Part shown: positions 33,738 through 43,538 of the stretch, in pieces
Numbering within the stretch: position 1 is the first letter of the stretch
How the letters are laid out: the number at the start of each line of letters is the position of its first letter
Source: Gemmatimonadota bacterium
Lineage (GTDB): Bacteria > Gemmatimonadota > Gemmatimonadetes > Gemmatimonadales > Gemmatimonadaceae
Assembly (NCBI GenBank): GCA_021299375.1
Contig: JAJTGR010000038.1
Location: 1-64,000 of the forward strand
DNA: 64,000 nt
Reading direction: 5' to 3'
Made by a program: the position numbers and the translations under genes
The notes under the pieces: model-generated
Databases searched by the model: none
What the model saw: only the letters and a program-made list of their open reading frames with translations
What the model was told of the DNA's origin: nothing

Positions 33738-36700
33738 ATGCCCGTGCCTCGACCGACCTGCCGTCTGCTCGTCTCACTGGCCCTGCTCATGCTTGGTGGC
33801 CCCACCGCGCTCCGCGCACAAGGGCAAGCCACCATCAGCGGACTGGTGACCGACTCTCTGACCAAGCGACCGCTCGTCGGCGCCGAGGTGGCCGTGGTGA
33901 GCGACGCCGGCACCCTGAGCGGCAGCGCCCGCGTCGGCGAGAACGGCCGCTACAGCATCGTCACGACCACCGTGGGCCCGGTGATCGTGCGCGTGCGCCT
34001 CGTTGGCTACGCGCAGGCCGCTCGGCGACTGACGCTCAGGGCCGGCGACTCCTACACCGCCGATTTTCTGCTCACCGAACGCACCGCACAACTCGACCAG
34101 ATCGTCGTCACGGGAACGGCCGGCGTCACGCAGCGCCGCGCCATCGGCAACGTCGTCAACACGGTCGATGCTTCGAAGGTCCTCGAGACTGCGCCCGCCC
34201 GCAGCGTCGAACAACTTCTTGGCGCGCGGACCCCTGGTCTCATCGTCCTGCCGGCCACGGGGCAGGTCGGCACCGGCGCCCAGCTGCGGGTGCGCGGCGC
34301 CAGCAGCCTCTCGCTGAGCAACGATCCGCTGGTGTTCATCGACGGCATCCGCATGGACGCCTCCGCATCACGCGGGCCGGGCCAGCGCGGTGGCGCCGGC
34401 GCCAGCCGCCTCAACGACATCAACCCGCAGGACATCGAGAGCATCGAGGTCATCAAGGGCCCCGCCGCGTCGACGTTGTACGGTACCGAGGCGTCGAATG
34501 GCGTCATCCAGATCATCACCAAGCGCGGCAAGAGCGGCAAGGCGAAGTTCGACTTCACCACCCGGCAGGGCAGCAACTGGCTGGCCAATCCCGAAGGCCG
34601 CACCGGCCTGCTCTGGGGACGCACCCCCAGCGGCGAACTGTTCAGCGTCAACCTGTATGAGTACGAGAAGCAGAACGGCGCCGGGCCGATCTTCACCAAC
34701 GGGCGCAACAGCGGCTACAACGCGAACCTCAGCGGCGGCACCGACGCCAGCCGGTATTTTCTCTCGGCCTCGTACGATGACGACGTGGGCATCGTGCCGT
34801 GGAACTATGACAAGAAGTTCAGTGGCCGGGTGAACGCCGACGTCGTTGCCAGCAAGACACTCAACCTGTCGGGCTCGATCGGCTATGTGCGGGCGCGCAC
34901 ACGCCTGGCACAGCCGGCCATCGACGTCGACCCGTTCAGCCAGGTGGTGTGGGGCAATCCCCTCACGCTCACCAGCACCCGCCGTGGCTTCCAGGCGTCA
35001 CCGCCGGAGAGCTGGCGCACCGTCGAGAGCCGCGCCGACGTGGATCGTACCACGCTCAGCCTGCGGGCCAACTACAACCCGACGCCGTGGTTCACCCACC
35101 GCCTCACCACGGGGCTCGACATTGGTGCCGAGAACAACTGGCTGCTCTACCCACGCCAGCCGCTTGGCGCCAACGATGTGCTGGGCAGCAACGGACTGGG
35201 CACCAAGAACGTGAACCGCAATCTCCGCACGGTGCTCACCCTCGACTACGCCGGCTCGCTCAAGTACAACCTGGGCGAGAACGTCAACATGACGTCCTCG
35301 TTCGGCCTGCAGCACTACCGGAACGAACTCGCCGGCATCGGCGCCTCGGCCATCACCTTCCCGGCCGGCCCGATCACCACCGTCAGCGGCGGCGCGACAC
35401 GCGCCGGCACCGAGGATTACTTCGCCAACGCGTCGGTGGGCATGTTCGTGCAACAGGAGGCGGCGTGGAGGAATCGCGTGTTCCTCACCGCCGCCGTGCG
35501 CTCCGACGACAACAGCAGTTTCGGCAAGGACTTCTCGGCCATCTACTACCCGAAGTTCAGCGCCTCGTGGGTGATCAGCGAGGAGCCGTGGTTCACGCTG
35601 CCGTTCACGGAGTCGCTGCGCTTGCGCAGCGCCCTTGGCGCGTCGGGCACCCAGCCCGGCACCTTCGACGCTGCGCGGCTTTACGACCCCAGCGTCGGAT
35701 ACCAGAACCAGCCGGGGCTCGTGCCGGCCTCCTTCGGCAACCCCACGCTGCGGCCCGAACGCAGCACGGAATTCGAGGGAGGCTTCGAGGCCACCATGTT
35801 CGATGGTCGGACCACGATCGAATTCACCCGCTACTCGCGCAACATCACCGACGCCATCGTGAACGCCCCCATCCCGCCGTCGGTGGGCTTCCCGGGGTCC
35901 CAGGTCATCAACGTCGGCCGAGTGAGCGGCTGGGGCAATGAGCTGGCGGTGAACTACAACGCGCTCCGGGGCGAGCGCGTGCAGTGGGAGATCGGCACCC
36001 AGTGGTCGAGCAACCGCAACCGCATCGAGGACATGGGCGCCACCCAGTTTCTCACGGTCGGTGGGGGCGGCCAGGCGCAGAACCGGGTGGGATTCGGCAT
36101 CGCCGACATCTTCATGTACAAGGTGCGCTCCGCCACCCTCGACGCCAACGGCAACGTGCTCTCGTCGCTGTGCGACGGCGGCACCGGGCGGGCCGGACTC
36201 ATGCAGGGCGGGCCCGACGTGCCCTGCGCGCAGGCGCCTCGCGTGTTCTGGGGGCACACCCAGCCGGTGTGGCAGTTCGGCGTGAACAGCACCCTCACGC
36301 TCTGGAAGAACCTGCGCCTCTATGCCCGCGTGGACGGCAATGGCGGGCATGTGCAGTCCAACACGGAAATCCGCGCCCGGCACAACCAGGGCACCACGCA
36401 GGCGGTCATCCTGCGCAATGATCCGTTGCTTCAGGTCTATCGCGCCATCGAGGCTGACGCGCCGGGCACCTACAAGGCGGGCTTCCTGCGCCTGCGTGAA
36501 CTGTCGGCCACGTACACGCTCGCCCCCAGTTGGGCGCGTACGCTGCGGGCCTCGGCGGCCAGCATCAGCGTGGCGGGCCGCAACCTCTCCATGCTCTGGA
36601 CCGAGCAGCATGGGTGGAACACCTCACGCGATGGGCAGATCACGGTGGATGTCGCGAACATGACGTCCTGGGACCCCGAGATCCGCGCCGTTGGCCAGCT

Positions 36701-36770
36701 GTCGAACGGCTTCCAGACGATCTTGCCCCCGACGGCCAGCTTTGTCACCACGCTGCGCCTCACCTTCTGA
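33738..36770 (+). CDS. SusC/RagA-family TonB-linked outer membrane protein
   Basis: ATG at 33738 follows AGGAGGAG at good spacing; the open frame upstream is not used. The 1010-residue product has a signal peptide (MPVPRPTCRLLVSLALLMLG, cleavage near LRAQG), a carboxypeptidase-regulatory-like domain (ATISGLVTDSLTKRPLVGAE), the plug with QLDQIVVTGTAGVTQRR, VNTVDASKVLE, SIEVIKGPAASTLYGTEAS and NGVIQIITKRGKSGKAKFDF (the last characteristic of SusC/RagA), and a large barrel. SusC proteins import oligosaccharides or peptides with a SusD lipoprotein lid. The susD-like gene follows after 17 bases, confirming the pair. The ligand is unknown, but an S9 peptidase gene downstream hints at peptides. Confidence 0.93.
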   Translation: MPVPRPTCRLLVSLALLMLGGPTALRAQGQATISGLVTDSLTKRPLVGAEVAVVSDAGTLSGSARVGENGRYSIVTTTVGPVIVRVRLVGYAQAARRLTLRAGDSYTADFLLTERTAQLDQIVVTGTAGVTQRRAIGNVVNTVDASKVLETAPARSVEQLLGARTPGLIVLPATGQVGTGAQLRVRGASSLSLSNDPLVFIDGIRMDASASRGPGQRGGAGASRLNDINPQDIESIEVIKGPAASTLYGTEASNGVIQIITKRGKSGKAKFDFTTRQGSNWLANPEGRTGLLWGRTPSGELFSVNLYEYEKQNGAGPIFTNGRNSGYNANLSGGTDASRYFLSASYDDDVGIVPWNYDKKFSGRVNADVVASKTLNLSGSIGYVRARTRLAQPAIDVDPFSQVVWGNPLTLTSTRRGFQASPPESWRTVESRADVDRTTLSLRANYNPTPWFTHRLTTGLDIGAENNWLLYPRQPLGANDVLGSNGLGTKNVNRNLRTVLTLDYAGSLKYNLGENVNMTSSFGLQHYRNELAGIGASAITFPAGPITTVSGGATRAGTEDYFANASVGMFVQQEAAWRNRVFLTAAVRSDDNSSFGKDFSAIYYPKFSASWVISEEPWFTLPFTESLRLRSALGASGTQPGTFDAARLYDPSVGYQNQPGLVPASFGNPTLRPERSTEFEGGFEATMFDGRTTIEFTRYSRNITDAIVNAPIPPSVGFPGSQVINVGRVSGWGNELAVNYNALRGERVQWEIGTQWSSNRNRIEDMGATQFLTVGGGGQAQNRVGFGIADIFMYKVRSATLDANGNVLSSLCDGGTGRAGLMQGGPDVPCAQAPRVFWGHTQPVWQFGVNSTLTLWKNLRLYARVDGNGGHVQSNTEIRARHNQGTTQAVILRNDPLLQVYRAIEADAPGTYKAGFLRLRELSATYTLAPSWARTLRASAASISVAGRNLSMLWTEQHGWNTSRDGQITVDVANMTSWDPEIRAVGQLSNGFQTILPPTASFVTTLRLTF

Positions 36771-36787
36771 CCGACGGAGACGATCTC

Positions 36788-38047
36788 ATGACGTATACCA
36801 TCCGCGGCGTGGTGCTGGCGCTCTCGCTCACCGCTACCGGCGCCTGCAACAGCCTCCTTGAAGTGGACGTCCCGGGGCGCGTCACCGCCGACGCACTCAC
36901 CGATCCGGGTCTCGCCCCCATCCTGCACGCAGCCGCGTTGCAGTCGGCCCAGTGCGCCATCGCCCAATACGTGGCCACCGGCGGGATGCTTGCCGGCGAG
37001 TACATCTCCGCCAACGGTTTCGTCGACAACCATCCGTGGGAGTGGCGCGGCATCGTGGAGATCCAGAATGCGCCGGGCAGCTGTCCCGCCGGACGCAACA
37101 CGACCTCGATGGGTTTCTACACGCCGCTGCAGCAGGCCCGCTTCCAGCTGGAGGATCAGGCCTCGCGGCTCGCCTCCTTCACCGACGCCCAGGTACCGAA
37201 CCGGCAACTCATGCTCGCGGAGGCAAATGCGTACGCGGGCTACATGTACACGATGCTCGCCGAAGGCATGTGTGAGATGGCCATCGACAAGGGGCCGAAG
37301 ATGACGTCGGCCAAGGTGTTCGCCATCGCGGACCGGAAGTTCACCGAGGCCATCACCATCGCCACCGCCATCAACAACGCCAGCGTCCTCAGCATGGCGC
37401 GGGTCGGGCGGGCGCGCACGCGACTCGATCTCGGCAACCTCCAAGGGGCGGCGGCCGATGCGGCGCTGGTCCCGGCCGGCTTCGTGCGCAATGCCGAGTT
37501 CTCGGAGCAGGTGACCAACCGGGAGAACCGGCTGTTCAACCTGACGGTGCGCAACGACTTCCTCTCGGTACACCCGGATTATCGGGGGCTGACGGTGAAC
37601 GGCGTCCCCGACCCTCGGGTGCGGGTGAACGACATGCGTCGCATCGGGCCGGACAACGTGACGCCGATCTTCCAGCAGCAGAAGTACACGGGGAGTGGCG
37701 CCGCGCCGCTGCCGATCGCCTCGTACGCCGAAGCCCAGCTGATCGTGGCGGAAGCGTCCACGGGTCAGGCGGCGATCGACGCCATGAACCGGGTGCGGGC
37801 GCTCTCGAACATCGCGCCACTGCCCGCCTTCACGGCGGGCACTGATGTCGGGGCGCTGGTCATGGAGGAGCGGCGCCGCCAGCTGTTCAGCGAAGGACAC
37901 CGCTACAACGACATGCTTCGCAAGAAGATCCCGTTCCAGATGGGTACCAATGGCGTGAACCGCAAGGGACAGGCGTTCAGCACCATGACCTGCGTACCGC
38001 TGCCGTTCGTGGAAACGCGCAACAATCCGAACTTCCCTCCGACCTGA
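36788..38047 (+). CDS. SusD/RagB-family nutrient-binding lipoprotein
   Basis: ATG at 36788 lies 17 bases after the SusC stop, with GGAG upstream. The 419-residue product has a lipoprotein signal (ALSLTATGAC, cysteine near residue 20) followed by NSLLEVDVPGRVT, typical of the RagB/SusD start. The tetratricopeptide-like helices (QLMLAEANAYAGYMYTMLAE) and the C-terminal ASYAEAQLIVAEA and VMEERRRQLFSEGHRYNDML are hallmark SusD elements. It is the surface lid that captures substrate for the SusC channel. It is close to the short end of the family (usually 450-600 residues). Confidence 0.92.
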   Translation: MTYTIRGVVLALSLTATGACNSLLEVDVPGRVTADALTDPGLAPILHAAALQSAQCAIAQYVATGGMLAGEYISANGFVDNHPWEWRGIVEIQNAPGSCPAGRNTTSMGFYTPLQQARFQLEDQASRLASFTDAQVPNRQLMLAEANAYAGYMYTMLAEGMCEMAIDKGPKMTSAKVFAIADRKFTEAITIATAINNASVLSMARVGRARTRLDLGNLQGAAADAALVPAGFVRNAEFSEQVTNRENRLFNLTVRNDFLSVHPDYRGLTVNGVPDPRVRVNDMRRIGPDNVTPIFQQQKYTGSGAAPLPIASYAEAQLIVAEASTGQAAIDAMNRVRALSNIAPLPAFTAGTDVGALVMEERRRQLFSEGHRYNDMLRKKIPFQMGTNGVNRKGQAFSTMTCVPLPFVETRNNPNFPPT

Positions 38048-38343
38048 TCGCTCGGGCCGTGCACCTGCGCCCCCGCTCCGGCGACGGCCGAGGCGGGGGT
38101 TCGTGTTGACGGCCACCAATCGGCTGCACCCATAGCGCTCCGGATCGCGCCACGACATGGCGCGAGGGGTGGCCTCCACGACGCCCCGCCTCAGCGCGAG
38201 CACCCCGAGCGCGGCGCGAGGTGATCACGCTGCGCTCGATGTGCTCGGCACGATGGAGTACCCCGGCCGTCGTGAAGGACGCCTTGCGTGTGGGACATTG
38301 GCCAACAGCTTACCGACCGCACCCTTCACCCCACAGGCGCGTC
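38048..38343. other. Gap between the SusD-like gene and the S9 peptidase gene
   Basis: This 296-base stretch has an imperfect GC-rich hairpin (CCCCCGCT near 38070 against AGGCGGGGG near 38091), which may end the susCD transcript, but no convincing gene. A longer in-frame extension of the peptidase exists from 38221 but lacks a signal-peptide-like start. Confidence 0.4.
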
Positions 38344-40587
38344 ATGCTTCCTCGGTTCCTCACCATGCTCGCCGCCCTCACGGTCGGCGCCCAGCACCTT
38401 CCCGCCCAAGCCGCGGCCAGTCGGCTGTCGCTCGACGACCTGCTCGACGTGCGCACCACCGCGCTTGGTGCGCTCAGCGACGATGGCCGCTGGGCCGTGG
38501 CGCTCATGGCCCGCCCGCGGACGGGCATGGGCGTGGACTACAACCGCACCTTCGGCGACCCCACTTACGCCTCGCCGGCCAGGCGCGAGGCGTGGGTCAT
38601 CGACACCCGCAGCGGGGCGCGCACCGCGCTGTTCGCCGATCCGCGCGCGCTGGGACCGATGGCCTGGTCGCCCGACGGCGGCACGCTGGCGGTGCTGGTG
38701 CAGCGCGCCGACGACCAGCATGACGTGCTGCTCTGGGACCGAGCCACGCGGCGCACGAAGCCGCTGGCCATGCCCACCGGTCGCTATGCCTTTCCCGGTA
38801 CTCGGCTGCGCTGGAGCGACGACGGCCGTCAGCTCACGCTGTCGCTGCGCAGTAACACGTGGCGTACGAAAGCGGCCGCCGAATTCGCGCGGCTCACGGT
38901 GGGCCCGCGCATCGTGATGTCGAGCGAGGAGCCGTTTCTGGCGTGGAATGGCCTGCAACGCATGGGCACGATCGAATCGGTGGTGCGGCTCGACGTGCGA
39001 ACCGGGGCCACCACCGACGTGCTCCCCGAGGCGATGCGGCAGCAGTGGCAGCTCACGCGCGATGGTACCGCCGTGGTGTACACCGAGGATGCGACCACCA
39101 GGACGGACTATGACGTGATCGGTGGCAGCGAACAGCGGCTGCTCGTGCGGGATGTGGCGGGTGGGACGCCGCGCGAGCTGTTCCGCTCGCTCCGGAACAT
39201 CCGCCCGGTGTGGGATCGCGATGGGCGCCGCTTTGCGTACACGCGCGACGACCAGCTCTACGTGGGCAGCCTTGCCGATACGGTGCGTGTGCGGATTGCC
39301 GGTGACACCACCCCGCGCAGCGATACCACGGCGGGGGCCCGCACACGACGCAGTCGTGAGCGCTTCACGCCGGTGAGCTGGGTGCCGGCCAGCGCCGCAC
39401 AGGGCGCGGCGCTCGTGGCCACCAACCCCGACGGCGTGTGGCTCATCGACCCGGCCTCGCGCCAGCGTACCCTGATGGTGGCGAGCAGCGACTCGGTGCC
39501 ATCCACTCCGCGTGTGCGCGTTGCCGGTGTCCTGAATCAGGGAGCCGCGCTGCTGCTGGTCATGGAGTCGCGCACCAGCTGGAATCGCGGGCTGCTGCGC
39601 TTCGATCGCGCCACGGGCCGGCTGGATACCCTGTCGCAGGACACGCGGCTCGTGGGCAGCATCACCACGTCCGACGACGGCAGCACCGCCATCATCGCCG
39701 GCGGCCCGGGCAACCGCCCCGCCGACCTGTGGGCGCTGCACGGTGACTTCCGCCGCTGGCAGCCGCTCACCGACGCCAACCCCGTGCTCGCCCAACGCGC
39801 GCTGGGCGCCACCGAGCTGCTGTCGTACCTGGACGCCGACGGGGTGCGCGAGTGGGGCGTCGTGCACTATCCCGCCAACTATGTGAAGGGGCAGCGGTAT
39901 CCCACGGTGTTCCTCGTGTACGAGGACTTCTTCGCCGACAGCTGGGATGCCGTGGCCAACCTGCTCAACGCCCACGGCTACGTGGTGGTGAAGCCGTCCG
40001 TACGCTTCGACATCGGCTACCCCGGCGAAGCGTGGCTGAAGGGTGTCACGGCGGCCGCCAACAAGGTTATCGAGATGGGCCTTGCCGACAGCACGAAGCT
40101 GGGGGTGCACGGTACCAGCTACGGCGGCTACGCCACCAACCTGCTCATCACCCAGACCCGCCGCTTCAAGGCGGCCATCAACATCAGCGGCAAGGTGGAC
40201 GTGATCAGCTTCTACACCGATTCACCGCGCCTCGGTGTGCGCAACGTGCACGCCGCGGAAAAGAGCCAGGACCGGCTGGGGGCCACGCTCTGGGAGCAGC
40301 CGCAGAAGTACATCGCGCAATCGGCGGTGATGTTCGCCGACCGCATCACCACGCCGCTGCTGCTGCTCACCGGGGAGCAGGACCACAACGTGCCGGCCAT
40401 CAACACGCGCGAGATGTACTACGCGCTGCGGCGGCTCGGGAAGCCGGTCACCTGGGTGACGTACGCCAACGGCGGCCACGGCGTGCCCCTGTCGTCGCTC
40501 GAGGACTGGACCGACTTTCATACCCGCGTGGTGGGGTGGTACGAGCGCTACCTCAAGGAGGCGACGCGAGGCACGGCGACGCCCTGA
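38344..40587 (+). CDS. S9-family (prolyl oligopeptidase-like) secreted peptidase
   Basis: ATG at 38344 gives a clean signal peptide (MLPRFLTMLAALTVGAQHLP). The 747-residue product has an N-terminal beta-propeller (repeats such as LGPMAWSPDGGTLAVLVQRA and RLRWSDDGRQLTLSLRSN) and a C-terminal alpha/beta hydrolase: nucleophile in VHGTSYGGYATN, aspartate in LTGEQDHNVPA, histidine in ANGGHGVPL. It cleaves peptides, usually small ones entering through the propeller, in the periplasm. The upstream SusC/SusD pair suggests a peptide uptake and digestion locus. Its last 40 bases overlap the end of the opposing kinase gene. Confidence 0.92.
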   Translation: MLPRFLTMLAALTVGAQHLPAQAAASRLSLDDLLDVRTTALGALSDDGRWAVALMARPRTGMGVDYNRTFGDPTYASPARREAWVIDTRSGARTALFADPRALGPMAWSPDGGTLAVLVQRADDQHDVLLWDRATRRTKPLAMPTGRYAFPGTRLRWSDDGRQLTLSLRSNTWRTKAAAEFARLTVGPRIVMSSEEPFLAWNGLQRMGTIESVVRLDVRTGATTDVLPEAMRQQWQLTRDGTAVVYTEDATTRTDYDVIGGSEQRLLVRDVAGGTPRELFRSLRNIRPVWDRDGRRFAYTRDDQLYVGSLADTVRVRIAGDTTPRSDTTAGARTRRSRERFTPVSWVPASAAQGAALVATNPDGVWLIDPASRQRTLMVASSDSVPSTPRVRVAGVLNQGAALLLVMESRTSWNRGLLRFDRATGRLDTLSQDTRLVGSITTSDDGSTAIIAGGPGNRPADLWALHGDFRRWQPLTDANPVLAQRALGATELLSYLDADGVREWGVVHYPANYVKGQRYPTVFLVYEDFFADSWDAVANLLNAHGYVVVKPSVRFDIGYPGEAWLKGVTAAANKVIEMGLADSTKLGVHGTSYGGYATNLLITQTRRFKAAINISGKVDVISFYTDSPRLGVRNVHAAEKSQDRLGATLWEQPQKYIAQSAVMFADRITTPLLLLTGEQDHNVPAINTREMYYALRRLGKPVTWVTYANGGHGVPLSSLEDWTDFHTRVVGWYERYLKEATRGTATP

Positions 40588-42155
40588 GGCGACGGCAAGG
40601 CACCCGACGGTGCGGTGCCGGACGGTGCCGCACCGGGCACGGTGGCCGCCAGCCCGAAGTGCGACCGCAGCAGCTCGCGCATCGCGCCCGCCACGTCGTC
40701 CTCCATCGCGAACAGGTTGTCCTTCGTGCCTTCCATGCGGTCGGCGAACAGGGTGAAGCCGTCGCGGGCGTCCACCAGCCGCACCGTCAGCCGCACCCGG
40801 TTCCCCTGGACCTCGACCACGCCTTCCACCAGCGTGCGCACGGGCACGCGTGCGGTGTCGCCGGTGGCCAGCCGCCGCTGCAGCGCTTCCGCCGCCGAGC
40901 GTGAACTCACCTTGAGGCCACGTTCGCGCGCCAGCGCATCGGTGATGGCATCGGCAATGGCGGTGGCGGCGTAGGCCTGCGACGTATCGGCGCTGAGATA
41001 CGCAAACGGCAACACGGCCACGCTCGGCGTGGGGTCGGGTGGCAGCGCCGCGGCCGGAGTCGCGACGGCCTGCGGCGGTGCGCCCCGGGCCGTGCGCGCG
41101 CCTTCTCCCACCCCGAGCCACCAGGCCACGGCCCCGATGAGTACCGCGCCGATCGCCGCAATGCCGGCCCGCGCGCGCACCCACGTGCGCGGGGTGCCGT
41201 CGCGGGTTCCTTTGCCGGCCCGAAGCTGTCGCAACGCCTCGGTGCCGGACGGCGCGGCGGTGACCGGCGTGAAGCTGCCGCTCATCATCTGCGGGTCGTC
41301 GAACGCCTGCGCGAGCGCAGCGGCGCTCTCGGGCCGCCGCAGCGGGTCCTTTTCGAGGCACTGCATGACCAGCGCCGCGAGCGCCGGCGGCACGTCGGCG
41401 CGCTGCTGCTGCACGGGCACCGGCGTCTCGGTGATGTGCGCCGCCATGACCTGCTGCGGCGACCGGCCGCTGAACGGCGGAGCCCCGGTGAGCATCTCGT
41501 ACGCCATGACGCCGAGGGCGTAGAGATCCATGGGATACGAAGCCTGCGGATCGGCCGCCACCTGCTCGGGCGCCATGTACGCGGGGGTGCCCATGGACAC
41601 GCCGGCGGTGGTGGTCGCCCCCGCGGCCGAACCGCCCGCCACCAGAGCCTCGTGTTCGTGCCGGGCCTCGGCGAAGGCCTTGGACACCCCGAAGTCGGCC
41701 ACCACGGCGGCATCATTGGCCAGCAGCACGTTGTCGGGCTTGATGTCGCGGTGCACCACCCCGCGGGCATGCGCCACCGCCAGCGCGCGCGCCACGTCGC
41801 GCAGGATGCGCACCGTGTCCACCACCCGGAGCGGCCCGCCCATGAGCCTCGCCCGCAGCGACTCCCCCTCCACGAAGGGCATGAGGAAGTACGGCAGCCC
41901 GTGAATGTCGCCGGTGTCCAGCACCGGCACGATGAGCGGGTGTTGCAGTGCGGCGGCGGTACGGATTTCCCGACGAAAGCGGTCGGCGCTCACCCCGGCA
42001 CCGAGTTCCTCGCGCAGCACCTTGATGGCCACCCGCCGCCCCAACCGATGGTCGTGCGCCACGTACACCCGCGACATGCCGCCCCCGCCGAGCTCACGCT
42101 CGACGGTGAAATCGTCGCCAAGATGGCGCTGGACGGTGGCGAGCAGCGTGGACAC
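40548..42155 (-). CDS. PknB-type Ser/Thr protein kinase with TolB-N-like extracytoplasmic domain
   Basis: GTG at 42155. The 535-residue product has a full Hanks kinase domain: glycine loop LGGGGMSRVYVAHD, VAIK lysine (VAIKVLREE), HRDIKPDNVLL, ADFGVSKAF, activation loop ending GTPAYMAPEQ. A proline- and alanine-rich linker leads to one membrane span (AGIAAIGAVLIGAVAWWLGV), then a domain with SVAVLPFAYLSADTSQAYAA and VEGVVEVQGNRVRLTVRLVD, the FlgO/TolB N-terminal-like fold. This architecture is common in Gemmatimonadota and Acidobacteriota and is thought to sense periplasmic signals. Target proteins are unknown. A stop overlap of 40 bases with the S9 peptidase gene is seen. Confidence 0.92.
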   Translation of the reverse strand: MSTLLATVQRHLGDDFTVERELGGGGMSRVYVAHDHRLGRRVAIKVLREELGAGVSADRFRREIRTAAALQHPLIVPVLDTGDIHGLPYFLMPFVEGESLRARLMGGPLRVVDTVRILRDVARALAVAHARGVVHRDIKPDNVLLANDAAVVADFGVSKAFAEARHEHEALVAGGSAAGATTTAGVSMGTPAYMAPEQVAADPQASYPMDLYALGVMAYEMLTGAPPFSGRSPQQVMAAHITETPVPVQQQRADVPPALAALVMQCLEKDPLRRPESAAALAQAFDDPQMMSGSFTPVTAAPSGTEALRQLRAGKGTRDGTPRTWVRARAGIAAIGAVLIGAVAWWLGVGEGARTARGAPPQAVATPAAALPPDPTPSVAVLPFAYLSADTSQAYAATAIADAITDALARERGLKVSSRSAAEALQRRLATGDTARVPVRTLVEGVVEVQGNRVRLTVRLVDARDGFTLFADRMEGTKDNLFAMEDDVAGAMRELLRSHFGLAATVPGAAPSGTAPSGALPSPQGVAVPRVASLR

Positions 42156-42245
42156 CGGGGGTCAGGGCGGCAGATCGGAGCGCATCACCGGATTGGACAC
42201 CAGCACCGGTATGTTCGTTTCGTGCGCCCCGAAGTTCCGGGCACG

Positions 42246-42276
42246 AAAAAGCCCGGTGCGACGGGGTCGCCCGGGC
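42246..42276 (-). terminator. Rho-independent terminator of the small membrane protein gene
   Basis: On the minus strand, GCCCGG and CCGGGC (42271-42276 and 42251-42256) pair around a 14-base loop and are followed by TTTTT (42250-42246). It lies 26 bases after the stop of the 42302-42484 gene. Confidence 0.75.
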
Positions 42277-42301
42277 GTCTTTCGTGTGGAGGCCATCCGG
42301 C

Positions 42302-42484
42302 TCAGTGGTGCGCCGGCCCCATGATGTTCTTCGTGTAGATCGCGATCACGATCGCGATGAGCGCGATCTGCCCGATGGGCCCGATCGCCAGAATGCCGCT
42401 GAAGATCGCCGAGATGAGCGTGAGCGGGATCTTGATGATCGGCAGCAGGAAGTCGGCGTTCGCGGGATAGCTGAAGAACGGCAT
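42302..42484 (-). CDS. Small hydrophobic membrane protein (60 residues)
   Basis: ATG at 42484 with GAGG seven bases upstream and a clean intrinsic terminator downstream support this short gene. The product is almost wholly hydrophobic (FLLPIIKIPLTLISAIFSGI then IGQIALIAIVIAIYTKNIMG), giving two membrane segments and a histidine-ended tail. Function is unknown. The own ribosome binding site and terminator make it a stand-alone transcript. Confidence 0.7.
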   Translation of the reverse strand: MPFFSYPANADFLLPIIKIPLTLISAIFSGILAIGPIGQIALIAIVIAIYTKNIMGPAHH

Positions 42485-42580
42485 GCAATGGCCTCGTTTG
42501 GGGTCAGGCGCAGAAGACTAGCAGGGCTCGTCAGGCGGCGGTAGCGCCGCCCCCGGGTACCCCCCGTCAACGGCCGGGGT

Positions 42581-43450
42581 TCAGCTCCGGGTTCCGGTGG
42601 CCTCGGCCAGGGCGTCGCGGGCGATGACGCCGAAGTCCTGGTCGCCGAAGCCCTGGGCGATGACCGCGTCCATGCGGGCCGCGATCGCCGGCAGCGCCGC
42701 GAGCGGCCGGGCCCCAGCGGTCTCCAGCATCAGCCGCAGGTCCTTGCGGGCCATGACCAGTTCGAAGCTGGCGGCGAACTTGCCCTGCGACATGTTCCGC
42801 CCCCGGTTCTGCAGAATGGTGCCCGGGTTGAAGAACTCCAGCAGCTTGAGCGAGTCGGCGGCGCTGACATCGGTCCCCGCGGCCAGCGTGAACACGTCCG
42901 AGATGAGGGCGCCCAGTCCGATGATGAAGGCGTTCCCCATGAGCTTGTAGGCGGCCGCCAGGTCGGGGCGCTCACCCCAGTACTCCACCCGCTGGGCCTG
43001 CTGCTCGAGAGCCGGCTTGACGGCGTCGAAGAGCGCCTGCGGCCCAGCCACCATGATGATGCCCTGCCCCTGCCGCGCCGCCGCCGGTCCGATGAACACG
43101 GGGCAGTGCAGATACTTCACGCCCTCGGCATTGAGGCGCGTGGCCCGTTCGGCCGTGAGGGCCGGCTGCGTGGTGGTGTGGTCGACGATGATCGCCTCGG
43201 CCGAGAGCCCGGGGCGCAGCGCCGAGATGACCTCCTCGACCACCGCGTCATCCTTGAGCACGAGGTGCACCCGCTCCGCACCCCGGACCGCGTCGGCCGG
43301 GGTGTCGGCCACCAGCGCGCCGAAGGGAATGAGCGCCGCCGCCTTTTCGCGTGTGCGGTTCCAGACGGTGACCGAGTCGCCGCGCTGCAGCGCGGCCTCC
43401 ACGAAGCCGCTGCCGAGCAGCCCCGTGCCGAGATATGCGATGTGTGCCAT
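42581..43450 (-). CDS. Beta-hydroxyacid dehydrogenase-family NAD(P)-dependent oxidoreductase
   Basis: ATG at 43450 (the longer frame adds 19 residues with no family match). The 289-residue product has the Rossmann motif IAYLGTGLLGSGFVEAALQR, the substrate-region HTTTQPALTAERA (position of the family D-x-S-T-x-x-P element), and the conserved catalytic lysine in AAAYKLMGNAFIIG. The family covers 3-hydroxyisobutyrate, tartronate semialdehyde and glyoxylate/succinic semialdehyde reductases; this one cannot be placed more precisely. It is divergent from the cytochrome c gene. Confidence 0.88.
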   Translation of the reverse strand: MAHIAYLGTGLLGSGFVEAALQRGDSVTVWNRTREKAAALIPFGALVADTPADAVRGAERVHLVLKDDAVVEEVISALRPGLSAEAIIVDHTTTQPALTAERATRLNAEGVKYLHCPVFIGPAAARQGQGIIMVAGPQALFDAVKPALEQQAQRVEYWGERPDLAAAYKLMGNAFIIGLGALISDVFTLAAGTDVSAADSLKLLEFFNPGTILQNRGRNMSQGKFAASFELVMARKDLRLMLETAGARPLAALPAIAARMDAVIAQGFGDQDFGVIARDALAEATGTRS

Positions 43451-43538
43451 GGCGGGAAAATAGCGGGGCGCGCCGGGACGCTGCACATTCGGGCGTCCGT
43501 GCCTCATGGCCTGCGCCTTCCCTCAGCCCCACCCGCTC

